64,000 nt of DNA from an uncultured Eubacterium sp. (GCA_947642745.1 CANRTU010000011.1:1-64000), one strand, 5' to 3'. Positions 14,650 to 22,764 are shown, numbered from the stretch's first letter. Numbers and translations: made by a program. The notes: a model not told the origin generated them from the letters alone.

Positions 14650-15564
14650 ATGTTTAAAGTACTGCCATCAGATGAGGAAGTGGACGATATGAAGGGGATT
14701 CATAAGCTGCGGGAAGCGCTGGATCATGCGGATGCGGTAATAATAAGAGCCGGAGCAGGCCTTTTTGCCTCTGCCGGTTTTGTGTATACGGGCAGGCGTT
14801 TTGATCATTATTTTCATGATTTTTCTGTCAGATACAATTTCAGCGATATGTATACAGGCGGTTTTTATCCATACAGGACACTGGAAGAATACTGGGCTTA
14901 CTGGAGCAGGTATATTTACATCAACCGGTATATGGATGCGCCGTATCCAGTCTACGACAGGCTGTATGAGCTGGTTAGGGACAAAGATTATTTTGTAATC
15001 ACAACGAATGTGGATCACTGTTTTCAGAAAGCCGGATTTGACTGGCACAGACTATTTTGTACACAGGGTGATTACGGTTTGTTCCAGTGTAGTGAACCGT
15101 GCTGTCAGATGACATATGATAACAGGGACACGATCTTTCAAATGGTCCGGGCGCAGGGTTATGTACCGGGTGAAAATGGTGCGCTGAATCTGCCGGAAGG
15201 TGTCACGCCCCGGATGACGGTTCCTTCCGGGCTGGTTCCATATTGCCCGGTCTGCCACAGGCCTTTGGGCATGAACCTGCGGGCGGATGATACGTTTGTG
15301 GAAGATGAGGACTGGCGCCGGGCGTCAGACCGGTATGTACGGTTTTTGCGCAGGCATCAGCATCTCAAAGTATTATTTCTGGAGCTTGCGGTGGGGTACA
15401 ACACGCCGGCCATAGTAAAGTATAGTTTCTGGCGCATGGTCCATGAGTGGAAAGATGCGGTGTATGTGTGCGTAAATAATGGCGAGGCATATGCTCCGGA
15501 TGAAATCAGGGAGAAATCTGTCTGTATCAATGCAGATGCCAGAGAAATACTGGAGTGTGTCTGA
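14650..15564 (+). CDS. class M sirtuin (SirTM), probable protein ADP-ribosyltransferase
   Basis: 304 residues. NAD-binding start GAGLFASAGF (Gly35 onward) is a variant of the sirtuin GAGxSxxSGI. TTNVDH holds Asn120, and where ordinary sirtuins have the catalytic His (HG), this has TQGDYG with Gln139. An Asn/Gln pair is the mark of SirTM enzymes, which mono-ADP-ribosylate lipoylated GcvH-like carriers. Zinc-type cysteines CSEPC and CPVC are present. Start 14650 is chosen because relatives begin MFKV; ATG 14602 or 14689 have better ribosome sites. The macrodomain partner follows at 16002, but no GcvH-L or lipoate ligase is nearby. The stop codon lies inside a dispersed repeat end (ILECV*). Confidence 0.85.
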   Translation: MFKVLPSDEEVDDMKGIHKLREALDHADAVIIRAGAGLFASAGFVYTGRRFDHYFHDFSVRYNFSDMYTGGFYPYRTLEEYWAYWSRYIYINRYMDAPYPVYDRLYELVRDKDYFVITTNVDHCFQKAGFDWHRLFCTQGDYGLFQCSEPCCQMTYDNRDTIFQMVRAQGYVPGENGALNLPEGVTPRMTVPSGLVPYCPVCHRPLGMNLRADDTFVEDEDWRRASDRYVRFLRRHQHLKVLFLELAVGYNTPAIVKYSFWRMVHEWKDAVYVCVNNGEAYAPDEIREKSVCINADAREILECV

Positions 15565-15700
15565 AAAATCATTTCCGCAATCTGCGCTCCCCACTTTTAC
15601 TCTGAAGGTCACAGCAATGATTATCCGGACAGGTTCTGGCCAGACTGTAAGCATAACCATGCATATGCCGGATGACCCCGCAGGGTATGATTTTCCCCGC
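15553..15700 (+). repeat. dispersed repeat copy overlapping the sirtuin stop codon
   Basis: Left end GAGTGTGTCTGAAAAATC at 15553-15570, then TCTGCGCTCCCCACTTTTAC as in the full copy at 22183 (TCTGCACTCCCCACTTTG), and a degraded central CCCCGCAGGGTATG near 15676. The right end is not clear. Confidence 0.65.
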
Positions 15701-15839
15701 ACTGTAAGAACACAGGAAAACAGCCGGTATATAACCGGAAGGAAGTGGATGACGGCAAAAGAACCTGCCGGTTTCAATAGTGCGGGCCGGGCGGCGGATG
15801 AATAAGCCACGGAAAGGCGGCTGGAAGAGAGGAGAAAAA

Positions 15840-15995
15840 AGCGTGTCTGAAAAGTCGTTCCCGTGATCCGCATCCCTATCCCGGTGTGTATCCGCAGATA
15901 CAGAATACCATATCCGGGCGGCCCGTCTTATCCGGCAGGTACGTTTCCTGTATTTTTCTGGAGAAATATATAAAAAATTTTGTTAAGACACGCTT
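15840..15995 (+). repeat. dispersed repeat copy directly before the macrodomain gene
   Basis: Left end AGCGTGTCTGAAAAG at 15840 and right end GTTAAGACACGCT ending at 15994 are imperfect inverted repeats (11 of 13). The macrodomain ATG is only 7 nt beyond the right end, and no ribosome site is seen, so the insertion may have replaced it. Confidence 0.65.
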
Positions 15996-16001
15996 TAAAC
16001 C

Positions 16002-16784
16002 ATGACACAGAACGAAAAAAGAATATATCTGATCAGAGAACTACTGGCGGAGCAGCCAGATTACGGGGATGTGGAAATCCCGGACAATAAAGAGGAACAG
16101 AAACAGCTTCTTAGAAGTCTTATGAATGTCCGTCCTCCCAGACCGGCTGGAAAGGAATTTCTCAGGGTGCAGGACGAATATTTAAGCAGCCGGGTCAGGG
16201 AAAAAGGAATTACTGACTGTGACACGCTGCCTGTATCTTCTGTGGATCAACGCCTTGTGCTCTGGCGTGGGGATATTACCACGCTAAAGGTGGATGCCAT
16301 TGTAAATGCCGCCAACAGTGCGCTAAGGGGATGTTTTATCCCCTGTCATTCCTGCGTGGATAACATCATTCACAGTATCAGCGGTATCCAGCTCCGTCTG
16401 GAATGCGACAGGCTGATGAGAGAGCAGGGATACGAAGAACCGGTGGGAAAAGCGAAAATTACGCCGGCTTACAATCTTCCATGCGGCTATGTGCTTCACA
16501 CAGTGGGACCGGTGGTATCAGGCATTTTAACAAAAAAGCATTGCGGACAGCTGGCCGGCTGTTACCAGTCCTGTCTGGAACTGGCAGCCCTGCGGGGTTT
16601 AAAAAGTGTGGCTTTTTGCTGCATATCCACGGGCGAATTTCATTTTCCGCAGAAACAGGCGGCGCATGTTGCGGTGCGGACGGTTCTGGATTTTTTACAG
16701 ACCAGCACGCAGATTGAAAAAGTAATCTTTAATGTTTACAGGCAGGACGATTACGGGTTATACAAAAAAATTCTGTATGTCTGA
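16002..16784 (+). CDS. zinc-type macrodomain protein (ADP-ribose hydrolase partner of SirTM)
   Basis: 260 residues. The N-terminal ~85 residues are helical; the macrodomain starts at LVLWRGDITTLKVDAIVNAA. NSALRGCFIPCHSCVDNIIH, with Cys111, Cys115, His116 and Cys118, is the metal-binding insertion of the zinc-dependent macrodomain class, and GYVLHTVGPV is the usual phosphate loop strand. Such proteins remove the ADP-ribose placed by SirTM, and the two genes are normally in one operon. Here 437 nt of repeats separate them. No Shine-Dalgarno sequence is visible before the ATG. Length is normal for the family. Confidence 0.88.
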   Translation: MTQNEKRIYLIRELLAEQPDYGDVEIPDNKEEQKQLLRSLMNVRPPRPAGKEFLRVQDEYLSSRVREKGITDCDTLPVSSVDQRLVLWRGDITTLKVDAIVNAANSALRGCFIPCHSCVDNIIHSISGIQLRLECDRLMREQGYEEPVGKAKITPAYNLPCGYVLHTVGPVVSGILTKKHCGQLAGCYQSCLELAALRGLKSVAFCCISTGEFHFPQKQAAHVAVRTVLDFLQTSTQIEKVIFNVYRQDDYGLYKKILYV

Positions 16785-16905
16785 ATTATAACTGACAGTG
16801 CGGCTTTTGTTCCGTCAGAGGACCACAGGCAAATGACAGGCAGGATTTTATAAAAATTTTACTGGAACATTCCGGGAACTCTGTGCTATAGTAAAATGTA
16901 TGCCG

Positions 16906-16936
16906 GAGTGTGTTTGAAAAAACTTCAGATACGCTC
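16906..16936. repeat. minimal copy of the dispersed repeat (ends only)
   Basis: GAGTGTGTTTGAAAAAA runs directly into CTTCAGATACGCTC, i.e. the two ends with no middle, forming one short hairpin upstream of the COG0523 gene. Confidence 0.6.
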
Positions 16937-17004
16937 TGATCCGGGCCGTCTTTCCAATATCTGCGGGCAGGTGGACAGGCGGTGTATTATAATAAGGAAA
17001 GAAG

Positions 17005-18264
17005 ATGTGTAAAATGACAAAGATTGACATTATTTCGGGATTTTTGGGTGCGGGAAAGACGACTCTGATTAAGAAAATGATCGGGGAAGTGTTTCAGGGA
17101 CAAAAGATAGTACTCATTGAAAATGAATTTGGGGAGATCGGTATTGACGGCGGATTTTTAAAAGATGCGGGCATTGAAATTACAGAGATGAATTCCGGAT
17201 GTATCTGCTGTTCGCTGGTGGGCGATTTTGACCGGAATCTGAAAGAAGTACTGGATAAGTTTCAGCCGGACCGTATTCTGATCGAGCCGTCCGGTGTGGG
17301 GAAACTGTCGGATGTTATGAAATCAGTCATTGATCTGGAAAAGGAACGGGATGTAAAATTAAACGGGCTGGTTACGGTTGTAAATGCAAAAAAAGCACTG
17401 AAACAGATGAAAGCCTTTGGCGAGTTTTTTAACAATCAGATAGAATTTGCTACAACGATAGTATTAAGCAGAAGCCAGAGTACCACGCCGCAGCAGCTGG
17501 AGCTGTGCGTGAACCATATTCAGGCATTAAATCAAAAGGCGGCGGTTATCACAACGCCCTGGGAAGAACTTACAGGCGGGGCAATTTTAAAAGTAATTGA
17601 ACAGACCGGTTCCCTGGAAATGGAACTGCTGGCGCAGGCGCGCCATGCGAAAGAGGCTGCGGAGCATGAGCATCACCATCATCATGGAGAAGAAGGCTCT
17701 GAAAGCCATGACCATCCTGAAGGAGAGCATCATCACGACCATGGAAGCCATGGACATCACCATGAGGAAGGAGAGCACGGTCACGAAGAACATGATCATC
17801 ATGCGTGTCAGGGCCACCATCACGGGGATCACGGTCATGACGGCCATGCGTGCCGGGATCATCATCCTGAAGGGGATCATAGTCACGGGGAACATGACGA
17901 TCATGCGTGTCATGGCCATCATCATGAAGACGGGGCCCATGGTCACGGGGATCATCATGGCCATGATCACCACCATCATCATGCGGATGATATATTTACC
18001 AGCTGGGGAAAGGAAACGCCGCATAAATATGAAAAGGCAGCCATTGAGCAGGCATTAAAAGCCCTCTCGGAAACAGAGGAATATGGAACTATTCTGCGGG
18101 CAAAAGGCATGGTGGAATCCACAGATGGCAGCTGGATTTATTTTGATATGGTTCCCGGAGAATATGAACTGCGGGAAGGACAGCCGGAGTATACCGGCAG
18201 GCTGTGTGTGATTGGCTGTGATCTGGCGCAGGAGAAGCTGGCAGAATTGTTTGAACTGTCATAA
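17005..18264 (+). CDS. COG0523 (CobW/YciC-type) metallochaperone GTPase with a long histidine-rich loop
   Basis: 419 residues. Walker A GFLGAGKTT at residue 12, metal-binding CxCC (Cys66-Ile-Cys68-Cys69), the switch region LIEPSGVG, and the CobW C-terminal domain after 345 (MVESTDGSWIYFDMVPGEYE). Between them residues ~221-328 are an extreme run of His, Asp, Glu and Gly with about 47 His and three HAC triplets. This family uses GTP hydrolysis to hand zinc, cobalt or nickel to enzymes; His-rich loops store or buffer the metal. The canonical NKxD is replaced by a Ser-Arg-Ser stretch (VLSRSQ). AAGGA lies 6 nt before ATG 17005. A second COG0523 gene follows 210 nt downstream. Confidence 0.9.
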   Translation: MCKMTKIDIISGFLGAGKTTLIKKMIGEVFQGQKIVLIENEFGEIGIDGGFLKDAGIEITEMNSGCICCSLVGDFDRNLKEVLDKFQPDRILIEPSGVGKLSDVMKSVIDLEKERDVKLNGLVTVVNAKKALKQMKAFGEFFNNQIEFATTIVLSRSQSTTPQQLELCVNHIQALNQKAAVITTPWEELTGGAILKVIEQTGSLEMELLAQARHAKEAAEHEHHHHHGEEGSESHDHPEGEHHHDHGSHGHHHEEGEHGHEEHDHHACQGHHHGDHGHDGHACRDHHPEGDHSHGEHDDHACHGHHHEDGAHGHGDHHGHDHHHHHADDIFTSWGKETPHKYEKAAIEQALKALSETEEYGTILRAKGMVESTDGSWIYFDMVPGEYELREGQPEYTGRLCVIGCDLAQEKLAELFELS

Positions 18265-18274
18265 ATATCCGGCC

Positions 18275-18363
18275 TGTATGCTTTCAGGCAGGAAAGGAAA
18301 GACCCTGCGGGGTACAATGCGGGGAGAGCGGATGACAGGACTGATTTTTCAGACATGTTCTGG
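18275..18363 (+). repeat. degenerate dispersed repeat between the two GTPase genes
   Basis: CCCTGCGGGGTACAATGCGG near 18303 matches the centre of other copies (CCCTTTAGGGTACAAACCGG at 61798), and GATTTTTCAGACATGTTCTG at 18343-18362 is a right end. The left end is missing. Confidence 0.5.
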
Positions 18364-18474
18364 CGGGAAGCATTGTCGTCCGTACAGGCGGTGTCCCGGA
18401 TGAGAGAGAATCCCTTCGGCGTACGGGCAGTACCGGGCGGATGACGATAAGTAAACAGGAAAGGGATATAACCC

Positions 18475-19422
18475 ATGCAGGAAATACCAGTATATTTTTT
18501 TACCGGTTTTATGGACAGCGGTAAAACATCGCTGATTCATGAAACATTATATGACAATGGATTTGGCCAGGATGCCAGAAATCTGGTGATCTGCTGTGAA
18601 GACGGAGATGTGGAATATGAAGAGGAAAAGCTGCGTACGATCACAGGGCATCTGGCGATGATTGAAAACCAGGAAGACCTGACAAAAGAGAAGCTGGAAG
18701 CATTAAATGAAGCATATCATCCCGACCAGGTGTTTCTGGAATATAACGGTACCTGGGAGGTGGGGCCGTTTCTGGAAATGGAGCTACCGGCCGGCTGGAC
18801 AGTGATTCAGTCACTGGCAACAGTGGATGCGCATACATTTGAGATGTATCTGGCAAATATGCGTACGATGATGATGGAGCAGTTTTTCGCGGCGGACGTG
18901 GTTATTTTTAACCGCTGTAACGAAGATACGCCCAAAGCGAAGTTCCGCAGGGTTGTAAAAGCGTTAAACCGCAAGGCGCAGATCGTATATGAACGGGAAG
19001 ACGGTACAATCGACGAAGGCGATATGGAGGAACTGCCGTTTGATATAACGGCGGATGTGATAGATATTTCTGATGCGGATTATGGGATCTGGTATCTGGA
19101 CGCCATGGACGATCCGAAAAAGTATGACAAAAAGAAAGTGCGTTTCCTGGCGCTTGTATACCGTCCGGATAACAAGCTTAAACGGGGTGTGCTGGTGCCG
19201 GGACGGTTTGCCATGACCTGTTGTGAGGCGGATATCCAGTTTATCGGATTTAAGTGTAAATATGACCGGGCAGAGACGATTCCCCACCGGTCCTGGATTG
19301 ATATTACAGCGGAAATCAGGTGTGAATTTGCCCTGGAATATCACGGCAAAGGGCCGGTGCTGTACCCGGTTTCCATTCAGCCGGCCAGTCAGCCGGAAGA
19401 CGGGCTGGTTTATTTCTCATAA
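18475..19422 (+). CDS. COG0523-type GTPase fused to a YcgQ/DUF1980-like domain
   Basis: 315 residues. N-terminal GTPase half: Walker A GFMDSGKTS at residue 10, ICCEDGDVEYEEE, and VVIFNRCNED in place of NKxD. The C-terminal ~100 residues (VRFLALVYRPDNKLKRGVLV, then RFAMTCCEADIQFIGFKCKY, WIDITAE) resemble the YcgQ/TIGR03943 (DUF1980) domain, whose C-C pair suggests metal binding. YcgQ-like proteins in Bacillus are tied to zinc-responsive genes. The fusion of metallochaperone GTPase and DUF1980 in one chain points to metal delivery, perhaps to a membrane or exported partner. SD AGGAAAGG 9 nt before ATG. A strong terminator ends the pair. Confidence 0.85.
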   Translation: MQEIPVYFFTGFMDSGKTSLIHETLYDNGFGQDARNLVICCEDGDVEYEEEKLRTITGHLAMIENQEDLTKEKLEALNEAYHPDQVFLEYNGTWEVGPFLEMELPAGWTVIQSLATVDAHTFEMYLANMRTMMMEQFFAADVVIFNRCNEDTPKAKFRRVVKALNRKAQIVYEREDGTIDEGDMEELPFDITADVIDISDADYGIWYLDAMDDPKKYDKKKVRFLALVYRPDNKLKRGVLVPGRFAMTCCEADIQFIGFKCKYDRAETIPHRSWIDITAEIRCEFALEYHGKGPVLYPVSIQPASQPEDGLVYFS

Positions 19423-19458
19423 ACCATAATCCGGGGGAGGGGACAGGTATCATGCTGT

Positions 19459-19492
19459 AAAAAAGTATCCGGCTTCGCCGGATACTTTTTTT
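19459..19492 (+). terminator. rho-independent terminator
   Basis: Perfect GTATCCGGC/GCCGGATAC stem with a TTC loop, six A before and seven T after. The same GTATCCGGC hairpin recurs at the ends of the tandem units near 22740 and 22895. Confidence 0.92.
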
Positions 19493-19511
19493 GGAAATTC
19501 GACAGAAACCA

Positions 19512-19540
19512 TTGCCATTCCATGGGATTTCGTCTATGAT
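19512..19540 (+). promoter_or_regulatory. probable promoter of the nfnAB operon
   Basis: TTGCCA (19512-19517), 17-nt spacer, TATGAT (19535-19540), 74 nt before the nfnA start. Confidence 0.55.
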
Positions 19541-19614
19541 AGTGTAAGGTGTGAAATAACAATGAGTATTTAGATTCATCAAAACCAATGAAACATTTAA
19601 GTGGAGGTTTTACT

Positions 19615-20505
19615 ATGTTTCCAATCGTAAAAAAAGAATTACTGGCTGACAGGATCTACCTGATGGAAGTCAGGGCGCCACGGGTGGCGGAGTCCTGTCT
19701 GCCGGGGCAGTTTGTCATTGTCCGGATTGATGAAGAGGGCGAGCGGATTCCGCTTACTATCTGTGACTATGATGCTGCGAAAGGGACTGTTACCATTGTA
19801 TTCCAGACAGTGGGCGCTTCCACCAGACGGATGCAGGATCTGGAAGAAGGCGACAGCTTCCGGGATTTTGTAGGGCCGCTGGGATGCGCATCTGAAATTT
19901 GCGAAGAGAAGAATCTGGAAGAAACGAAAAAGAAGTCCATCGTATTTATCGCAGGCGGCGTGGGTACCGCTCCGGTATACCCACAGGTGAAATGGCTCCA
20001 TGCCCACGGCGTGGAATGCGATGTTATTATGGGCGCCAGAAATAAAGAGCTTTTATTTTATACCGAAGAGATGAAAGCCGTCGCTAAAAACCTGTATGTG
20101 ACAACAGACGACGGTACATACGGATTCCATGGCATGGGTACGGACCAGCTGCAGGCTCTTGTGGATCAGGGGAAGACATACGATCACTGCGTGGCCATCG
20201 GTCCGATGATTATGATGAAATTTGTATGTCTGCTTACAAAAAAACTGGGAATACATACGATTGTGTCCATGAATCCGATTATGGTGGATGGTACCGGAAT
20301 GTGCGGCGCCTGCCGTCTGGTAGTTGGAGACCAGGTAAAATTTGCCTGCGTGGACGGACCGGAATTTGACGGCCATCTGGTGGATTTTGACCAGGCGATG
20401 AAACGCCAGCAGCAGTATAAGACCCAGGAAGGCAGGGCCATGCTGAAACTTCAGGAGGGGGATACCCACCATGGCGGCTGCGGAGTATGCGGAGGTGATA
20501 AATAA
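19615..20505 (+). CDS. nfnA: NfnA: ferredoxin-NADP oxidoreductase small subunit (FAD, 2Fe-2S)
   Basis: 296 residues. FAD domain with GQFVIVRIDEEGERIPLTIC, NAD-binding FIAGGVGTAPVYPQVKWL, and C-terminal [2Fe-2S] cysteines GMCGACRLVVGDQVKFACVD. Such proteins are often named sulfide dehydrogenase or dihydroorotate dehydrogenase electron-transfer subunit, but the paired gluconeogenic-type large subunit downstream makes NfnA the best name. NfnAB couples NADH and reduced ferredoxin to NADP+ by electron bifurcation in the cytoplasm of anaerobes. Start 19615 has GTGGAGG upstream; the frame extends earlier without a site. The stop overlaps the next ATG by one base. Confidence 0.9.
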   Translation: MFPIVKKELLADRIYLMEVRAPRVAESCLPGQFVIVRIDEEGERIPLTICDYDAAKGTVTIVFQTVGASTRRMQDLEEGDSFRDFVGPLGCASEICEEKNLEETKKKSIVFIAGGVGTAPVYPQVKWLHAHGVECDVIMGARNKELLFYTEEMKAVAKNLYVTTDDGTYGFHGMGTDQLQALVDQGKTYDHCVAIGPMIMMKFVCLLTKKLGIHTIVSMNPIMVDGTGMCGACRLVVGDQVKFACVDGPEFDGHLVDFDQAMKRQQQYKTQEGRAMLKLQEGDTHHGGCGVCGGDK

Positions 20506-21887
20506 TGGACGTGTTAAAAAGAGTACCGGTCAAAGAACAGGAGCCACAGGTTCGTGCGGCAAATTTTGAGGAAGTATGTCTTGGCTATTCCAAAGAAGAG
20601 GCCATGGAAGAAGCAGCCAGATGCTTAAACTGCAAAAATGCCCAGTGCGTGAAAGGCTGTCCGGTGGGCATTGATATTCCGGCATTTATCAGCGAAATCA
20701 AAGAAGGCAGGTTCGAATCATCCTACCAGGTGCTTTCAGAATCTTCCGCACTGCCGGCAGTCTGCGGACGGGTCTGTCCCCAGGAGTCCCAGTGTGAAGG
20801 AAAATGTATCCGGGGATTTAAAGGAGATCCGGTATCTATCGGCAAGCTGGAGCGCTTCTCGGCGGACTGGGCAGGGGAAAACGGCATAAAACCGGCTCCC
20901 GCCGCAGAAAAGAACGGGCATAAAGTGGCGGTCATCGGTTCCGGGCCGGCAGGCATTACCTGTGCCGGAGATCTGGCCAGACTGGGCTATGACGTAACCA
21001 TTTTTGAGGCGCTGCACGAAGCGGGCGGGGTACTTGTATACGGTATTCCGGAATTCCGTCTTCCAAAGGAACGGGTCGTAGCCAGGGAAGTGGAAAATGT
21101 GAAATCCCTGGGAGTAAAAATCGAGACAAACGTGGTCATCGGCAAAGCGGTTACAATTGACGAGCTTATGGAAAAAGAAGGCTTTGAGGCTGTCTTTATC
21201 GGTTCCGGCGCAGGGCTTCCGAAATTTATGGGCATACCCGGAGAACAGGCCAACGGCGTATTTTCCGCTAATGAGTTTCTTACCCGGAATAACCTGATGA
21301 AAGCGTTTATGGAACATGACACGCCGATCTCAGAAGGCAGAAAAGTAGTAGTCGTTGGCGGCGGCAATGTGGCCATGGATGCGGCCAGGACAGCGCTGCG
21401 TCTGGGGGCCGAAGTACATATTGTATACCGCAGGAGCGAAAAGGAGCTTCCGGCCAGGGTGGAAGAAGTACACCATGCAAAGGAAGAGGGAATTATCTTC
21501 GACCTGCTCCAGAATCCGAAGGAAATCCTGGTGGATGAAAACGGATGGGTAAAGGGCATAAGGATCGTTAAAATGGAACTGGGCGAACCGGATGAGTCGG
21601 GCAGAAGACGTCCGGTGGAAGTAGCGGGTTCAGAATATGAAATTGAATGCGATACTGTTATTATGTCCCTTGGTACATCGCCAAATCCGCTGATTTCATC
21701 TACGACAGACGGACTGGATATCAACCGGTGGCAGTGTATCGTGGCGGACGAGGAAACCGGCGCCACATCAAAACCGGGCGTATTCGCCGGCGGAGACGCC
21801 GTAACAGGCGCAGCCACGGTGATTCTTGCCATGGGTGCGGGCAAGGCTGCGGCAAAAGGAATTCACGAGTATATTTGCGGAAAATAA
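20505..21887 (+). CDS. nfnB: NfnB: NADPH-dependent large subunit (glutamate-synthase-small-subunit-like)
   Basis: 460 residues. N-terminal cysteine motifs ARCLNCKNAQCVKGCPVGID and CGRVCPQESQCEGKCIRG bind two [4Fe-4S] clusters. Two Rossmann sites follow: VAVIGSGPAGITCAGDLARL (FAD) and VVVVGGGNVAMDAARTALRL (NADPH). The final GVFAGGDAVTGAATVILAMG is the usual FAD-end motif. Alone it could be called gltA/gltD-like, but in tandem with NfnA it forms the bifurcating transhydrogenase. Length is standard for NfnB. Confidence 0.9.
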   Translation: MDVLKRVPVKEQEPQVRAANFEEVCLGYSKEEAMEEAARCLNCKNAQCVKGCPVGIDIPAFISEIKEGRFESSYQVLSESSALPAVCGRVCPQESQCEGKCIRGFKGDPVSIGKLERFSADWAGENGIKPAPAAEKNGHKVAVIGSGPAGITCAGDLARLGYDVTIFEALHEAGGVLVYGIPEFRLPKERVVAREVENVKSLGVKIETNVVIGKAVTIDELMEKEGFEAVFIGSGAGLPKFMGIPGEQANGVFSANEFLTRNNLMKAFMEHDTPISEGRKVVVVGGGNVAMDAARTALRLGAEVHIVYRRSEKELPARVEEVHHAKEEGIIFDLLQNPKEILVDENGWVKGIRIVKMELGEPDESGRRRPVEVAGSEYEIECDTVIMSLGTSPNPLISSTTDGLDINRWQCIVADEETGATSKPGVFAGGDAVTGAATVILAMGAGKAAAKGIHEYICGK

Positions 21888-21924
21888 TAGAAACCCACGG
21901 CCGTTTCCGGCTGATCTGTTACAG

Positions 21925-21968
21925 ATGCGTAAAGGGCATGTGCCATATGGCGCATGCCCTTTACGCAT
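21925..21968. repeat. 44-bp near-perfect palindrome after nfnB
   Basis: ATGCGTAAAGGGCATG and its complement CATGCCCTTTACGCAT flank TGCCATATGGCG. With two mismatches the whole 44 bp is self-complementary. There is no T-run, so it may be an operator or recombination scar rather than a terminator. Confidence 0.6.
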
Positions 21969-22037
21969 GGCGATGGAAAGAATTACGCAGAGCGATAGTA
22001 TAGAAGTAAAAAAATTTAAAAGTAATAAAGATGTTCC

Positions 22038-22072
22038 GGCTATCCGGTGCCTGTGCGGCGCACCGGATAGCC
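22038..22072. terminator. 13-bp perfect hairpin, possible terminator
   Basis: GGCTATCCGGTGC (22038-22050) and GCACCGGATAGCC (22060-22072) with a 9-nt loop; only a short TTATT follows. Likely end of the nfnAB transcript with weak T-tract. Confidence 0.45.
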
Positions 22073-22110
22073 AGGGCTTATTCAGATGCAGGTCTATCCC
22101 ACGGAAAGAG

Positions 22111-22127
22111 TTCTTCAGATACGCTCC
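22111..22127 (-). repeat. single right end of the dispersed repeat
   Basis: TTCTTCAGATACGCTCC, as at 16921-16937. Confidence 0.5.
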
Positions 22128-22182
22128 AGGATGATAATGAAAGGAAAGATAAAAATTGAAAAACAAACTAAATGTAATGTTA

Positions 22183-22297
22183 GAGCATGTTTGAAAAATC
22201 ATTCCCAGCATCTGCACTCCCCACTTTGTACCATGAAGGGTACGATGTATCATACCCTCTGGGTACATATGCCAGAAAGCATTTTTCAAACACGCTC
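22183..22297. repeat. best full copy of the dispersed MITE-like repeat
   Basis: 115 bp. Ends GAGCATGTTTGAAAAATC (22183-22200) and CATTTTTCAAACACGCTC (22280-22297) are inverted repeats matching at 16 of 18. The interior has CATCTGCACTCCCCACTTTG and two CCCTC/GGGTAC blocks that can pair. There is no room for a transposase, so if mobile it is driven in trans. It serves as reference for the other copies. Confidence 0.8.
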
Positions 22298-22311
22298 CAG
22301 GAATTACTGCC

Positions 22312-22395
22312 ATGTTTTTTAGTCTTGTCCTTATCACTATGCTTTTTTATCAGCTGTCAAACCGGAAGTGGCAGTTTATGAGGAATATGTTATAA
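22312..22395 (+). CDS. possible 27-residue membrane peptide
   Basis: ATG 22312 to TAA 22393: MFFSLVLITMLFYQLSNRKW plus a basic end. A single hydrophobic helix with a basic tail is the look of small membrane peptides and of type I toxins. No clear ribosome site and no antisense RNA identified, so this is tentative. Confidence 0.25.
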   Translation: MFFSLVLITMLFYQLSNRKWQFMRNML

Positions 22396-22418
22396 GTGGG
22401 TCTGGCGGTTTTCTTATT

Positions 22419-22508
22419 ATGGAGAATTTAGTTCTTCCATTTATCGCTTCGCTGATTATTGTTATCGTATCAGCAGCAGCGTTACTGTACCGGGTTACAA
22501 GAAAGTAA
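22419..22508 (+). CDS. possible 29-residue membrane peptide
   Basis: ATG 22419 to TAA 22506: MENLVLPFIASLIIVIVSAA then ALLYRVTRK, one membrane helix with a basic end, 24 nt after the similar peptide above. Coding is uncertain. Confidence 0.3.
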   Translation: MENLVLPFIASLIIVIVSAAALLYRVTRK

Positions 22509-22610
22509 TGGGGACTGTCGGGTAATAATGCCTGCAGGCCTGTTTCCCTAAAAGACATCCTCCGCAGAATTTCGTGCTTTCCGGCATGGAGTTTTATGCG
22601 GGAGATATCT

Positions 22611-22764
22611 TTTTTACTCTATAGGAAAGAGCATCCTGTAAGATAAAAGCCCTTCTGGCAGGATCACAGGGTCTGCCCGGGCGAAGCGGGGGCACTGCGC
22701 CGGAGAGGAAGATGCTGCCAGAGCCATCCCGCCGCAGGCGGCGTATCCGGCTGTGCCGGATATT
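22611..22764 (+). ncRNA. tandem unit 1: candidate small RNA ending in a terminator
   Basis: 154-bp unit beginning TTTTTACTCTATAGGAAAGA and ending with GTATCCGGCTGTGCCGGATA plus T-run (22743-22769). Unit 2 follows directly with about 90% identity. High GC with self-complementary parts (GCCTGCCCGGGC-like, CCGCCGCAGGCGGCG). No ORF with a ribosome site. It could be a stable RNA or a structured DNA repeat. Confidence 0.4.

Noticed and set aside
17587-18058. Met/Ile-rich frames on both strands over the GTPase gene
   Set aside because: They arise from the CAT/CAC histidine codons read in other frames; the His-rich protein frame is the true one.
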